From assembly GCA_900317745.1 (NCBI GenBank), contig ONHW01000008.1:84566-148565 (forward strand): 64,000 bases of DNA, in the 5' to 3' direction. The DNA comes from an uncultured Bacteroidales bacterium (GTDB lineage: Bacteria > Bacteroidota > Bacteroidia > Bacteroidales > Paludibacteraceae). Every line of letters begins with the position of its first letter. The first letter of the stretch is position 1. The position numbers and the translations under genes were made by a program. Shown here piece by piece: positions 23,759 to 31,660 of the stretch. The notes beneath the pieces were generated by a model that was given only the letters and a program-made list of their open reading frames with translations, was not told where the DNA came from and did no database searches.

Positions 23759-26110
23759 TTACTTGTCAGCGCTGAGTGCGGCGTGCATGGCTGCTGCGGC
23801 TTTACGTCCGTCGGACATAGCGAGGATCACCGTAGCGCCACCGCGGACTATATCGCCGCCGGCATAGAGGACAGGCAGCGAGGAGCGCATGTTGTCGTCC
23901 ACGACGATCGTGCCTTTGCGTGACACTTCGAGTCCGGCTACGGACTTCGGTATGATCGGATTGGGCGACACGCCTACTGCTACCACTACCATGTCGGCGG
24001 GCATAGTGATCGTCTTGCCTTCAACAGGCACAGGCGAGCGGCGACCGGATTCATCGGGTTCACCCAAAGTCATGACTTGCAGCACCGCCTCCTTGACACG
24101 GCCGCTTTCGTCGGCGTGGTACTCGATAGGGTTATGCAAGGTCATGAACTCTATACCTTCGGCTTTGGCGTGCTCCACCTCCTCATGACGTGCAGGCATT
24201 TCGTCCTCGCTACGGCGATACACGATGATCGCGTGTTCTGCGCCCAGACGTTTGGCTGTACGCACCGCATCCATGGCGGTGTTGCCACCGCCTATGACGA
24301 GCACGTTCTTGCCATAGAGCACCGGTGTATCGGTGGCGGCGTTGGTGGCGTCCATAAGGTTCACGCGCGTGAGGTACTCGTTGGAGGACATAACACCGTT
24401 GAGGTTCTCACCCGGGATACCCATGAATCGCGGCAGACCTGCGCCCGAGGCGACAAACACAGCCTTGTAGCCGTCAGCCTGCAGATCATCGACAGTGATC
24501 GTCTTGCCAACAATTGTATCGGTGACAAACTCCACGCCCAAGGCGCGCAGACCGTCGATCTCCTTATCCACAATCGCGTTAGGCAGACGGTACTCGGGTA
24601 TACCGTACTTGAGCACACCGCCAATGGCGTGCAGCGCCTCGAACACTGTGACCCGATAGCCGTATTTAGCCATGTCGCCGGCAAAGGTCAGGCCGGCAGG
24701 ACCAGATCCGACTACAGCAACCTTTAGACCGCTTTCGCTGACAGACCGTTCGCTTTGCTCACTGATAGAGTACAGACCGCTCGTTTCACTCGCTGAAAGA
24801 TTGTCAGCATGGTCGGCAACGAAGCGCTCGAGGTAACCGATGGCAACGGGTTTGTGCCCCATTTTCAGATGGATACATTGTGCTTCGCACTGCTTCTCCT
24901 GCGGGCATACGCGGCCGCAGACGGCAGGCAGCGAACTGGACTCGTGGATGATAGCCGAAGCCTTCTGTATATCGCCGAGTTCGATCTGCTTGATGAACGC
25001 CGGTATATCGATGTTCACGGGGCAGCCTTTGACGCAGCCCGGGTTCTTGCAACTCAGGCAGCGGTGGCTCTCGGTGAGAGCCTGTTCGGGTGTCAGGCCG
25101 AGGTTGACCTCTTTGTGGAGCGACTTAATACGCTCCTCGGGTGCCAGTTCGGGCATAACTACGCGAGGAATGGCGGCGCGCTCTTTCGGAGAAAGACCAA
25201 GACCCTTCTCCGGCTCTCCCCTCATAGGGGAGAGAGTAGTATGACTCGAATCTGAGGGTTGGGGAGTGACGGAGTTGGTTTCTGCGTGTTGACCATTGAG
25301 GTAGGCTTCGTAGGCAGCGGCTTCCTCAGGCTTGTAGGAGCGCAGGCGGGAAAGCATTTCATCGAAATCCACCTGATGCGCATCGAACTCGGGTCCATCG
25401 ACACAGACGAACTTCGTTTGTCCGCCAACGGTGACACGGCATGCGCCGCACATACCTGTGCCGTCCACCATGATTGTGTTCAGCGAAGCTTCGGTAGGGA
25501 TATTGTACTTCTTGGTGGTGAGTGCGACGAACTTCATCATGATAGCGGGACCGATCGTGATACACTTGTCCACGTGCTCGCGTGCTGCAACCGTCTCTAT
25601 ACCTTGTGTGACCAATCCCTGCGTTCCCATCGAACCATCATCTGTCATGACGATCACTTCGTCGGAGGTGGCAGACAGTTCGTCGTGGAGGATGATCAGG
25701 TCTTTGTTACGCGCAGCGAGTATAGTGATCACGCGGTTGCCGGCGCGCTTGAGCGCCTGTGCGATAGGCAACATAGGCGCAGCACCCACGCCACCGCAGG
25801 CACAAACGACCGTTCCGTAGTTCTCGATACGCGTAGCCTGCCCGAGCGGGCCAACAATGTCCGCAAGGCAGTCGCCCGGGTTCAGGGCGCAGAGTTTGGC
25901 ACTGCTGACACCAATACGCTGTACGACCAGAGTGATCGTGCCGGCAGAGGTGTCGGCGTTGGAAATGGTGAGCGGCATACGCTCGGAGTTGTTGTCCACG
26001 CGCACTATGACAAAGTGTCCTGCGCGACGACTCTTGGCAATGAGCGGAGCTTCCACAACGAGCTCCGCTACATTGTCAGAGAAGAAACGCTTAGAAATGA
26101 TCCGATTCAT
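23759..26110 (-). CDS. Fused NfnA-NfnB-like NAD(P)H/ferredoxin flavoprotein with two in-frame repeat insertions
   Basis: The 783-residue protein joins two subunits that are separate in many anaerobes. Residues 1-270 are a ferredoxin-NADP reductase/DHODB-like domain with FAD and NAD sites (VVCACGGVGAAPML) and a [2Fe-2S] site MCGACRVTV (Cys221, Cys224, Cys236). Residues 310-783 are a GltD-like domain with CLSCKNPGCVKGCP, CGRVCPQEKQCEAQC, AVVGSGPAGLTFAGD and VLVIGGGNTAMDAVR. NfnAB bifurcates electrons between NADH, ferredoxin and NADPH; assigning that reaction here is inference, and a sulfide dehydrogenase/glutamate synthase-like role is the alternative. Residues about 272-306 and 434-461 are repeat-encoded inserts. 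Confidence 0.85.
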   Translation of the reverse strand: MNRIISKRFFSDNVAELVVEAPLIAKSRRAGHFVIVRVDNNSERMPLTISNADTSAGTITLVVQRIGVSSAKLCALNPGDCLADIVGPLGQATRIENYGTVVCACGGVGAAPMLPIAQALKRAGNRVITILAARNKDLIILHDELSATSDEVIVMTDDGSMGTQGLVTQGIETVAAREHVDKCITIGPAIMMKFVALTTKKYNIPTEASLNTIMVDGTGMCGACRVTVGGQTKFVCVDGPEFDAHQVDFDEMLSRLRSYKPEEAAAYEAYLNGQHAETNSVTPQPSDSSHTTLSPMRGEPEKGLGLSPKERAAIPRVVMPELAPEERIKSLHKEVNLGLTPEQALTESHRCLSCKNPGCVKGCPVNIDIPAFIKQIELGDIQKASAIIHESSSLPAVCGRVCPQEKQCEAQCIHLKMGHKPVAIGYLERFVADHADNLSASETSGLYSISEQSERSVSESGLKVAVVGSGPAGLTFAGDMAKYGYRVTVFEALHAIGGVLKYGIPEYRLPNAIVDKEIDGLRALGVEFVTDTIVGKTITVDDLQADGYKAVFVASGAGLPRFMGIPGENLNGVMSSNEYLTRVNLMDATNAATDTPVLYGKNVLVIGGGNTAMDAVRTAKRLGAEHAIIVYRRSEDEMPARHEEVEHAKAEGIEFMTLHNPIEYHADESGRVKEAVLQVMTLGEPDESGRRSPVPVEGKTITMPADMVVVAVGVSPNPIIPKSVAGLEVSRKGTIVVDDNMRSSLPVLYAGGDIVRGGATVILAMSDGRKAAAAMHAALSADK
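24726..24806. repeat. Repeat of the gacagaccgct family inside the NfnAB-like gene
   Basis: Several copies of cagaccgctttcgctga-type units, like 6078-6274, translated on the minus strand as residues about 434-461 (SASETSGLYSISEQSERS region). Confidence 0.8.
25203..25265. repeat. Palindromic GC-rich repeat inside the NfnAB-like gene
   Basis: Contains the palindrome CTCTCCCCT cat AGGGGAGAG (25214-25234) and a gagggttggggag tail, the same class as the repeats in prmC and at 31597. It is translated in frame in the inter-domain linker. Confidence 0.8.
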
Positions 26111-26158
26111 TTACGATTTGGGCATTTACGATTTACCAATTGGTAATTTACGATTTAG
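26109..26158. repeat. atttacgatttg micro-repeat
   Basis: Four near copies of atttacgattt, plus an accaattggt palindrome, between the NfnAB-like gene and deoC. Confidence 0.8.
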
Positions 26159-27042
26159 AAGTATTTCTGCTCGCTGCCCATGATGGAGGTGAGCAGGTTG
26201 TTAGCCAGACGGCTGGCGCCGAAGCGGAAGAGACGGTTGTTGAGCCAATCTTTGCCGAGGATTTCCTTCACTAGGGTATAGTGAGCGACAGCCTCGTCGG
26301 TGGTGCTGACACCTCCGGCAGGTTTGTAGCCCTTGATCTCGCCTGTCTTTTCTTTCCACGCCTTGATAGCCTGGCACATGATGAATGTGGCTTCGGGAGT
26401 AGCGTTGACGCTAATCTTGCCGGTAGAAGTCTTGATGAAGTCCGCACCGGCAGCCATAGCGAGGATAGATGCTTTCCAGATGTTCTCGGCGGTCTTCAGC
26501 GTGCCGGTCTCAAGAATAACCTTGAAGTGTGCGTCTTTGGCAGCGGCTTTCTGTTCGCGGATTTCGTCGAAGCACTCCTCGTACTTGCCCTCAAGGAACT
26601 TGCCTTGCGAAAGAACCATGTCGCACTCGGTAGCACCTTCTTTGACAGCCATAGCCGTCTCTGCGACTTTGATCTCGATGAACGTTTGTGCAGCAGGGAA
26701 ACCGCCTACAACGGAGGTTATGCCAACGCCTTCGGCTTTGAGGTTAGCCTTAACAACGGGCACGAGAGCCGGATAAACGCAAATGCTGGCTACGTTATAG
26801 TCTTTGAGTTCGGGGAAATGTTCCCCGAAATAGTTGACACAAGCAGCCATTTTCTCCACACGTGCGTCGGTGTCGTCACCCATGAGGGTGGTGAGGTCGA
26901 TCTGGTGTAGGCACTGTTTCCAAACAGCGGCGTTGTTGTTCTCGGCAGCGTGCTTGGCGATGATATCTGCGGTCTGAGCCTTAACCTGCTCGTCGGTCAG
27001 CGCAAAGGGATATTGCGCAAAAAGTTCTTCAAATTTGTTCAT
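26155..27042 (-). CDS. deoC: Deoxyribose-phosphate aldolase DeoC
   Basis: DeoC splits 2-deoxyribose 5-phosphate into glyceraldehyde 3-phosphate and acetaldehyde in deoxynucleoside breakdown. The TIM barrel shows CLHQIDLTTL, ASICVYPALV, SVVGGFPAAQTFIEIKVAE, FKVILETGTL and DFIKTSTGKI, where Lys204 is the Schiff-base lysine, plus the phosphate-binding KPAGGVST and FRFGASRLANNLL. The length (295 residues) is slightly longer than E. coli DeoC because of an extended N-terminus. It starts a minus-strand pair with the NfnAB-like gene, separated by micro-repeats. Confidence 0.95.
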   Translation of the reverse strand: MNKFEELFAQYPFALTDEQVKAQTADIIAKHAAENNNAAVWKQCLHQIDLTTLMGDDTDARVEKMAACVNYFGEHFPELKDYNVASICVYPALVPVVKANLKAEGVGITSVVGGFPAAQTFIEIKVAETAMAVKEGATECDMVLSQGKFLEGKYEECFDEIREQKAAAKDAHFKVILETGTLKTAENIWKASILAMAAGADFIKTSTGKISVNATPEATFIMCQAIKAWKEKTGEIKGYKPAGGVSTTDEAVAHYTLVKEILGKDWLNNRLFRFGASRLANNLLTSIMGSEQKYF

Positions 27043-27044
27043 GG

Positions 27045-27086
27045 TGATTTATGTATTATGTGTTATGTGTTATGTTTGATGTTTGA
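27045..27086. repeat. tgttatgt micro-repeat
   Basis: Near-tandem units tgttatgt / tgtttgat fill the gap between psd and deoC. Confidence 0.7.
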
Positions 27087-27770
27087 TCAGTGGAGTTTGG
27101 CGATGATTGTCTGGTTGCCGCGGACGTTTTCGCCTATCTCAACGAACATCTCGGTGTTGAGCGGCAGGTACAGATCGACGCGCGAGCCTAACTTGATGAA
27201 ACCGAGGTGCGAGTTGCGGTGGCACTCCTTTCCGGCACGGGCGTAGGTCACTATACGCCGCGCCATAGCACCTGCAATCTGGCGAACGGCGATTATTGCT
27301 TTGCTCTTGGTTTGTATAACGACGAGTGAGCGTTCGTTCTCGGTGGAGGACTTGGGCAGCCATGCGGCTTTGTGGTTACCCGCCTGGTGCTCGGACACCA
27401 GAACCGTTCCCTCGCAGGGATACCAGTTGGCGTGGACATTGAACGGCGACATGAAGATACTGACCTGCAGGCGCTCCTCGTGGAAATACTCGTTTTCCAT
27501 GACAGGTTCGATAACTACAACCTTGCCGTCAGCAGGCGCGACGAGATAGTTCGGGTTATCGATCGTGAACACGCGCACGGGGTCGCGGAAGAAATACACT
27601 ACAAACACAAGTGCTAAAGCCGACAGAGCCAGCAACGTGGCTAAGATCCAGTGCGGCCAGTAGAAGTACGCTGTGATGTTAAGGATAAATACAACAAGAC
27701 ATACGATGAGCAGCATTCTGCGTCCCTCGCGGTGTAGTCCTGTACGTTTGCGTTGTTTGGTTTTGGTCAT
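27087..27770 (-). CDS. psd: Phosphatidylserine decarboxylase
   Basis: Psd converts phosphatidylserine to phosphatidylethanolamine. The short (227-residue) PSD-A form begins with two membrane helices (residues about 19-61), then FFRDP, LVAPADGKVV, IFMSPFNVHANW and QIAGAMARRIV. The self-cleavage site LGS is seen in GFIKLGSRVDLYLP, where Ser196 becomes the pyruvoyl group. The protein acts at the cytoplasmic membrane. A pssA gene, often adjacent in Bacteroides, is not beside it here. A cgagatgtcg repeat array separates it from the upstream SRPBCC gene. Confidence 0.95.
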   Translation of the reverse strand: MTKTKQRKRTGLHREGRRMLLIVCLVVFILNITAYFYWPHWILATLLALSALALVFVVYFFRDPVRVFTIDNPNYLVAPADGKVVVIEPVMENEYFHEERLQVSIFMSPFNVHANWYPCEGTVLVSEHQAGNHKAAWLPKSSTENERSLVVIQTKSKAIIAVRQIAGAMARRIVTYARAGKECHRNSHLGFIKLGSRVDLYLPLNTEMFVEIGENVRGNQTIIAKLH

Positions 27771-27789
27771 TGTTGTGTTGATTATTTTT

Positions 27790-27866
27790 TTTCGAGATGT
27801 CGAGATGTCGTGATTACGTGATTGCGTGATTGCGAGATATCGAGATGTCGTGATTTCGAGATGTTG
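27790..27866. repeat. cgagatgtcg / cgtgattgcg micro-repeat
   Basis: Seven or so near-tandem 10-base units (cgagatgtcg, cgtgattacg, cgtgattgcg) run between psd and the SRPBCC gene. Confidence 0.85.
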
Positions 27867-27869
27867 GGG

Positions 27870-28295
27870 TTATGCCCATTGTTCGAAGGGCATTTGTGCC
27901 ATCATGTCGGCAGCCTGGTCGATACCGTCCTGAATCTTTTTGCCAGCCATCATGGCGATCATCATGGGCAGTTCAGCCTTGAGCGTAAGTTTGATTCGGC
28001 TGTCGTGCGGAGCGACCTGCTTGATCTGGATCCAGAAATTTCCTTCGACAGGCAGATTCTCCACGCCGAACTTAACCGTATCGCCGGGAATACGGTCCAC
28101 GATGCGAAAGACGATCTTCTGTCCGAGTCCGTCCACTTTGAGGCGGACAAAATCGGTATCTGTTTCAAACTCTTGCACTTTGTCCTGCGGAATAAGGTCG
28201 CGTACACGCTCGAGGTTACGCAGGTCGGAGACAACAGCGTAGATGGCTGAGGCGTCAGCAGGAACGGCTGCTATGTGACTTTCGTATGTTTTCAT
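27870..28295 (-). CDS. SRPBCC-fold (START-like) protein
   Basis: A 141-residue cytoplasmic protein with the SRPBCC pattern: an N-terminal strand (YESHIAAVPADASAIYAVVSD), a helix (LRNLERVRDLIP), a run of strands (DFVRLKVDGLGQKIVFRIVD, KFGVENLPVEGNFWIQIKQV, SRIKLTLKAELP) and a long C-terminal helix. The fold binds hydrophobic ligands in a deep pocket; the ligand here is unknown. The protein is widespread in Bacteroidales as a conserved hypothetical. Its neighbours (psd, a lipoprotein) would fit a lipid connection, but that is weak. Confidence 0.8.
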   Translation of the reverse strand: MKTYESHIAAVPADASAIYAVVSDLRNLERVRDLIPQDKVQEFETDTDFVRLKVDGLGQKIVFRIVDRIPGDTVKFGVENLPVEGNFWIQIKQVAPHDSRIKLTLKAELPMMIAMMAGKKIQDGIDQAADMMAQMPFEQWA

Positions 28296-28503
28296 TTTCG
28301 TTGAAATTTCGTTGTTGCAAAATGCGCTATAAGTCGTTGATTTGTACTATGTTACAAGCATCCGGTGTCGGATAAGGTCTAGGATTACCCCGATAAGCCT
28401 CCGAAATACCTCTGAAAGAGTACCGAAATGCCCCCGATTATAGTGCACGTTTTGTGTGTTTTGTACTTGTTTTGTTGTCGGTTATTTTGCTTTTTTTAAT
28501 TGG

Positions 28504-29331
28504 TTATTTTGTTTTTGTTTCAAAGTGTTCAATCCGCTGCGAGGCGAGTGCGATCTGTTGCTCGAGTTGGTTGATGTCGCGCATGAGCAGTCCGAGGCGG
28601 TAAGTCTGGTCGAGCGCCTGTTTCTCGTTGTCGGAGAGATAATAGATAGCACCGGCTTTGTTTTGTCCTTTGGCAGCGACTCGGATCCGTTCGCCCATGT
28701 GCGAAGATATGAAGTTCAGGACTTCGAGAGCCTGCTCGTCCTCGAGCGTGAGGATTTCGTGCCAACCTTCGACTTCGAAGGCGTGGTTACGTCCCTGCAG
28801 TTCGATCTCCTGCTCGCCCGCCTGAAGTGCTACTGCAGTCTGGTGTAGCGGTTTGGCACCGTAGTAATAACTCTTGAGAAGCGTTTTGCGGTCGTCGGAG
28901 ACATAGGCTTGCAGGAAACAGCGGTTGGTGTTCCAGCCGGTTTGGAGTGTGCGATAGACGTAGTTGCCGTGGTCCTCGTAGTTGTCGTTTTTCTCGAAGC
29001 GGAACTCCTTGAGCAGTCGGTCCGCCTCGGGGAGCAAGGGTTTGAGGATCGAATCGCTGTAGTACAGGGTCTGTTGCGCCTGCAGATAGACGATAGAGTC
29101 TTTGAGCGCTTTGGCTTGCCGGCGCTGTGCGACCTGCTTGGGATAGAGCGTGTGTACAGAGTCGATCTGCTGCAACGCCGCCTCGTAGCGGTGCTGCTCG
29201 ACGAGTTCGGCAGCACGGTCCACATACGCCTGTGCGGCGCGCTCGGGAGTAAGCCCGGTGCAAGCGCTGAGGCAGAGCATGACAGAAACTGCCGTCAGGC
29301 AATATACATATAAATAAGATACGCGTATCAT
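28504..29331 (-). CDS. Hypothetical lipoprotein with helical body
   Basis: The start MIRVSYLYVY at 29331 gives a lipoprotein signal ending CLSAC. The 275-residue protein then has a TPR-like helical hairpin (RAAQAYVDRAAELVEQHRYEAALQQIDSVHTLYP) and a coiled-coil stretch. A beta-rich middle follows (NDNYEDHGNYVYRTLQTGW, CFLQAYVSDDRKTLLKSYYYG), and the C-terminal coil ends QQIALASQRIEHFETK. No family name is recognised. A TAACTTTG promoter box lies at 29372-29365 on the minus strand. The gap to the SRPBCC gene (28296-28503) holds degenerate ccgataagcc-type repeats and no gene. Confidence 0.75.
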   Translation of the reverse strand: MIRVSYLYVYCLTAVSVMLCLSACTGLTPERAAQAYVDRAAELVEQHRYEAALQQIDSVHTLYPKQVAQRRQAKALKDSIVYLQAQQTLYYSDSILKPLLPEADRLLKEFRFEKNDNYEDHGNYVYRTLQTGWNTNRCFLQAYVSDDRKTLLKSYYYGAKPLHQTAVALQAGEQEIELQGRNHAFEVEGWHEILTLEDEQALEVLNFISSHMGERIRVAAKGQNKAGAIYYLSDNEKQALDQTYRLGLLMRDINQLEQQIALASQRIEHFETKTK

Positions 29332-29461
29332 TGTGATGCGATGTGTTGCGAAAAATAACGCGTACAAAGTTACGAAAAAAAAATGAAATATCCTAATTTG
29401 TCACAATTTCTACACTAATTTAGGCATAAAAATATTATTTTTGCAAAAAAATCGCTAAAAA

Positions 29462-29493
29462 TTTGCATATTTGAGTTTTTTTTTGTACCTTTG
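29462..29493 (+). promoter_or_regulatory. Promoter for the OmpA-like/TPR lipoprotein
   Basis: TTTG (29462-29465), a 20-base spacer and TACCTTTG (29486-29493). The roughly 100-base leader contains a possible hairpin (cgctgc ... gcagc, about 29518-29548). Confidence 0.74.
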
Positions 29494-29597
29494 TAGCCGA
29501 TTTAAAGTGTATAGCGCCCGCTGCGTTCTTATTTGCGGTGCAGCAAGGCGTTATAAGGGAAAGACCAAACAAAACAATTATACAATAATTCACGAGT

Positions 29598-31289
29598 ATG
29601 AAAAAACATTTTCTTATGCTTTCAGTGATTGCATTGGCAGTCCTGACATCATGTAACAACACCGTGCCCAATCCTGAGCAGGTGAAAGTTAACCCGAGCC
29701 CTATGGCCGTAGTGGCTGACAAGGTGAACGTAGATATTACGGGTACGTTCCCCGAGAAGAAGTTTGCCAAGAAAGGCGTATTGACCGTTACTCCGGTACT
29801 GAAATCCGGTGATCAAGAGTTGCTTGGCGAGCCTGTAACCTACGTAGGTGAGAAGGCCAAAGAGAACGGAACGACCGTTAACTACAATGCCGGTGGTACG
29901 TATCGTCAGCACGCTGCGTTCAACTACAACGGCGCAATGGACAAGAACACGAAGCTCTATCTTCGCTTTGATGCCAAGGTTGGTAATAAGGATCTGGAGT
30001 TGCCCGACCTGCTGATTGCCGAGGGTCTGAACACGACCGCCAAGCACGTAAGCGCCGGTGACAACAAGCCTCAGATCACGGCTGACAAGTTCCAGCGCGT
30101 TATCCAACAGATGCAAGAGGCTGACATTTTGTTCCTTATCCAGCAGGCTAACCTCCGTAACTCGGAGACCACCTCGCAGCAGATGAAAGACCTGCAGGAA
30201 GCCATCAAGGAGGCCAACGCCAACGAGCACAAGGCTATCCACAGTCTGGAGGTTGCCGGTTATGCATCGCCCGATGGTGCTCAGGCTCTGAACGAGAAAC
30301 TGGCAAAGAACCGTCAGGATGTAGCTCAGAAGTTCCTGGCTAAGGACCTGAAGAAGAACAAGATCAACAAAGCTATCGAGAGCAACATTACCGCTGAGGA
30401 CTGGGAAGGCTTCAAGGCCGCTCTGGAGAACAGCAACATTCAGGACAAGGAGTTGGTACTGCGCGTGTTGTCGATGTACAGCGATCCTGAGGAGCGCGAG
30501 AAACAGATCAAGAACATTGCAGCTGCTTACAAGAACATTGCAGACGAGATTCTGCCTGCATTGCGTCGCAGCCGTCTGATTCTGACCACCGATCTTATCG
30601 GCAAGTCGGACGACGAGATTCGCAACCTGGCTAAGAACGATCCTGCTGCTCTGAACGTAGAGGAGTTGTTGTATGCTGCTACTCTGACGAACGACAAGGC
30701 AGAGAAGATTGCTATCTACAAGAAGGCAACCGAGCAGTTCGCAAACGACTATCGCGGTTTCAACAACCTTGGTATGGTGTATATGGAAGAAGGCAACGTA
30801 GCTGAGGCTCGTCGCTGCTTCCAGAATGCTCTTCAGATTGAGCCGAACAATCCTGACGTAAATTACAACGCCGGTGTAGCTGCCATGGCAGATGGCGACT
30901 TGAAGAAAGCCGAGGAGCACCTGGGCAAGGCTGCAGGAACGCAGGCCAACCTGAGCGCCGCTATGGGTACACTGTACACCATGAAGGGTGACTACAAGTC
31001 AGCTCGCGGTGCTTATGGCCAGAGCGCAACGAACAACGCCGCCGTTCAGCAGATCCTGGCAGAGGATTATGCAGCAGCCAAGAAGACTCTGGATGCCGTA
31101 GCCGAGCCTAACGCCACGACCGCTTATCTGAAAGCCGTTGTTGCAGCCCGCACGAACGCTCGCGCAGACGTATTGAGCAACCTGAAGAACGCTGTAGCTC
31201 AGGACGCAAGCTTGAAGGCTAAGGCAGCCAACGACGTTGAGTTCGCGAAGTTTGCTGAGGACGCTGAGTTCCAGGCAATTGTTAAGTAA
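29598..31289 (+). CDS. Lipoprotein with OmpA-like and TPR domains
   Basis: A lipoprotein signal (MKKHFLMLSVIALAVLTSC) precedes a beta-rich N-terminal domain (KVNVDITGTFPEKKFAKKGV, VTPVLKSGDQELLGEPVTYV). The middle contains the OmpA-like pattern EVAGYASPDGAQALNEKLAKNR and the Bacteroidales-type continuation EDWEGFKAALE ... LPALRRSRL. The C-terminal third holds TPR motifs (YRGFNNLGMVYMEEGNVAEA, PDVNYNAGVAAMADGDLKKA). It is probably anchored in the outer membrane with a peptidoglycan-binding or scaffold role. Codon use is strongly biased to one codon per residue, suggesting high expression. The stop overlaps the next start (TAATG). Confidence 0.8.
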   Translation: MKKHFLMLSVIALAVLTSCNNTVPNPEQVKVNPSPMAVVADKVNVDITGTFPEKKFAKKGVLTVTPVLKSGDQELLGEPVTYVGEKAKENGTTVNYNAGGTYRQHAAFNYNGAMDKNTKLYLRFDAKVGNKDLELPDLLIAEGLNTTAKHVSAGDNKPQITADKFQRVIQQMQEADILFLIQQANLRNSETTSQQMKDLQEAIKEANANEHKAIHSLEVAGYASPDGAQALNEKLAKNRQDVAQKFLAKDLKKNKINKAIESNITAEDWEGFKAALENSNIQDKELVLRVLSMYSDPEEREKQIKNIAAAYKNIADEILPALRRSRLILTTDLIGKSDDEIRNLAKNDPAALNVEELLYAATLTNDKAEKIAIYKKATEQFANDYRGFNNLGMVYMEEGNVAEARRCFQNALQIEPNNPDVNYNAGVAAMADGDLKKAEEHLGKAAGTQANLSAAMGTLYTMKGDYKSARGAYGQSATNNAAVQQILAEDYAAAKKTLDAVAEPNATTAYLKAVVAARTNARADVLSNLKNAVAQDASLKAKAANDVEFAKFAEDAEFQAIVK

Positions 31290-31597
31290 TGTCGGTATTA
31301 TTTCCGAAAGTAAACAAACCCCGTGAGTGGGATTATCGTCCCATTTACTACGATGAGGCTAAGGAGGCGCGCAAGCAAAAACTTGCGCGTCTTCGGGCTT
31401 TGCGTGAGCAGAGAGAGCAGTCGGAAAACGAGAACCCGGACGGCAAGGAGCATGTGACAACATTGCACCGCGGTTCGTTCCGCGAGGCACATGAGGCACA
31501 AACGAAGTTGAGAATAGATACGGAGCGTAAGTCGAAGTTGTCGTTCTGGATTGTGCTGCTGGTGCTGCTGTTTGTGGTGTTCTATTGGTTGTTGTAA
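31289..31597 (+). CDS. Small tail-anchored membrane protein
   Basis: A 102-residue protein with a basic and charged N-terminal part (REWDYRPIYYDEAKEARKQKL) and a single C-terminal helix (LSFWIVLLVLLFVVFYWLL), so it is probably tail-anchored in the inner membrane. The pattern PR-x-YRP-x-YYDE-x-KE recalls a short Bacteroidetes protein found next to mutL and sometimes mislabelled as a riboflavin synthase subunit; this is from memory. It starts inside the stop codon of the upstream lipoprotein gene, implying coupled translation, and lies just upstream of mutL. Confidence 0.72.
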   Translation: MSVLFPKVNKPREWDYRPIYYDEAKEARKQKLARLRALREQREQSENENPDGKEHVTTLHRGSFREAHEAQTKLRIDTERKSKLSFWIVLLVLLFVVFYWLL

Positions 31598-31655
31598 AAA
31601 AAGCCTACCCCCGCCCCCACCCTGAAAGGAGGGGAGTGGGGTTGAGAGTTTGAAG
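31598..31655. repeat. Palindromic GC-rich repeat before mutL
   Basis: A cctacccccgcccccaccct / aggaggggagtgggg element of the same class as the prmC and recO copies, followed by gttgagagtttgaagg. Confidence 0.8.
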
Positions 31656-31660
31656 GTTTT

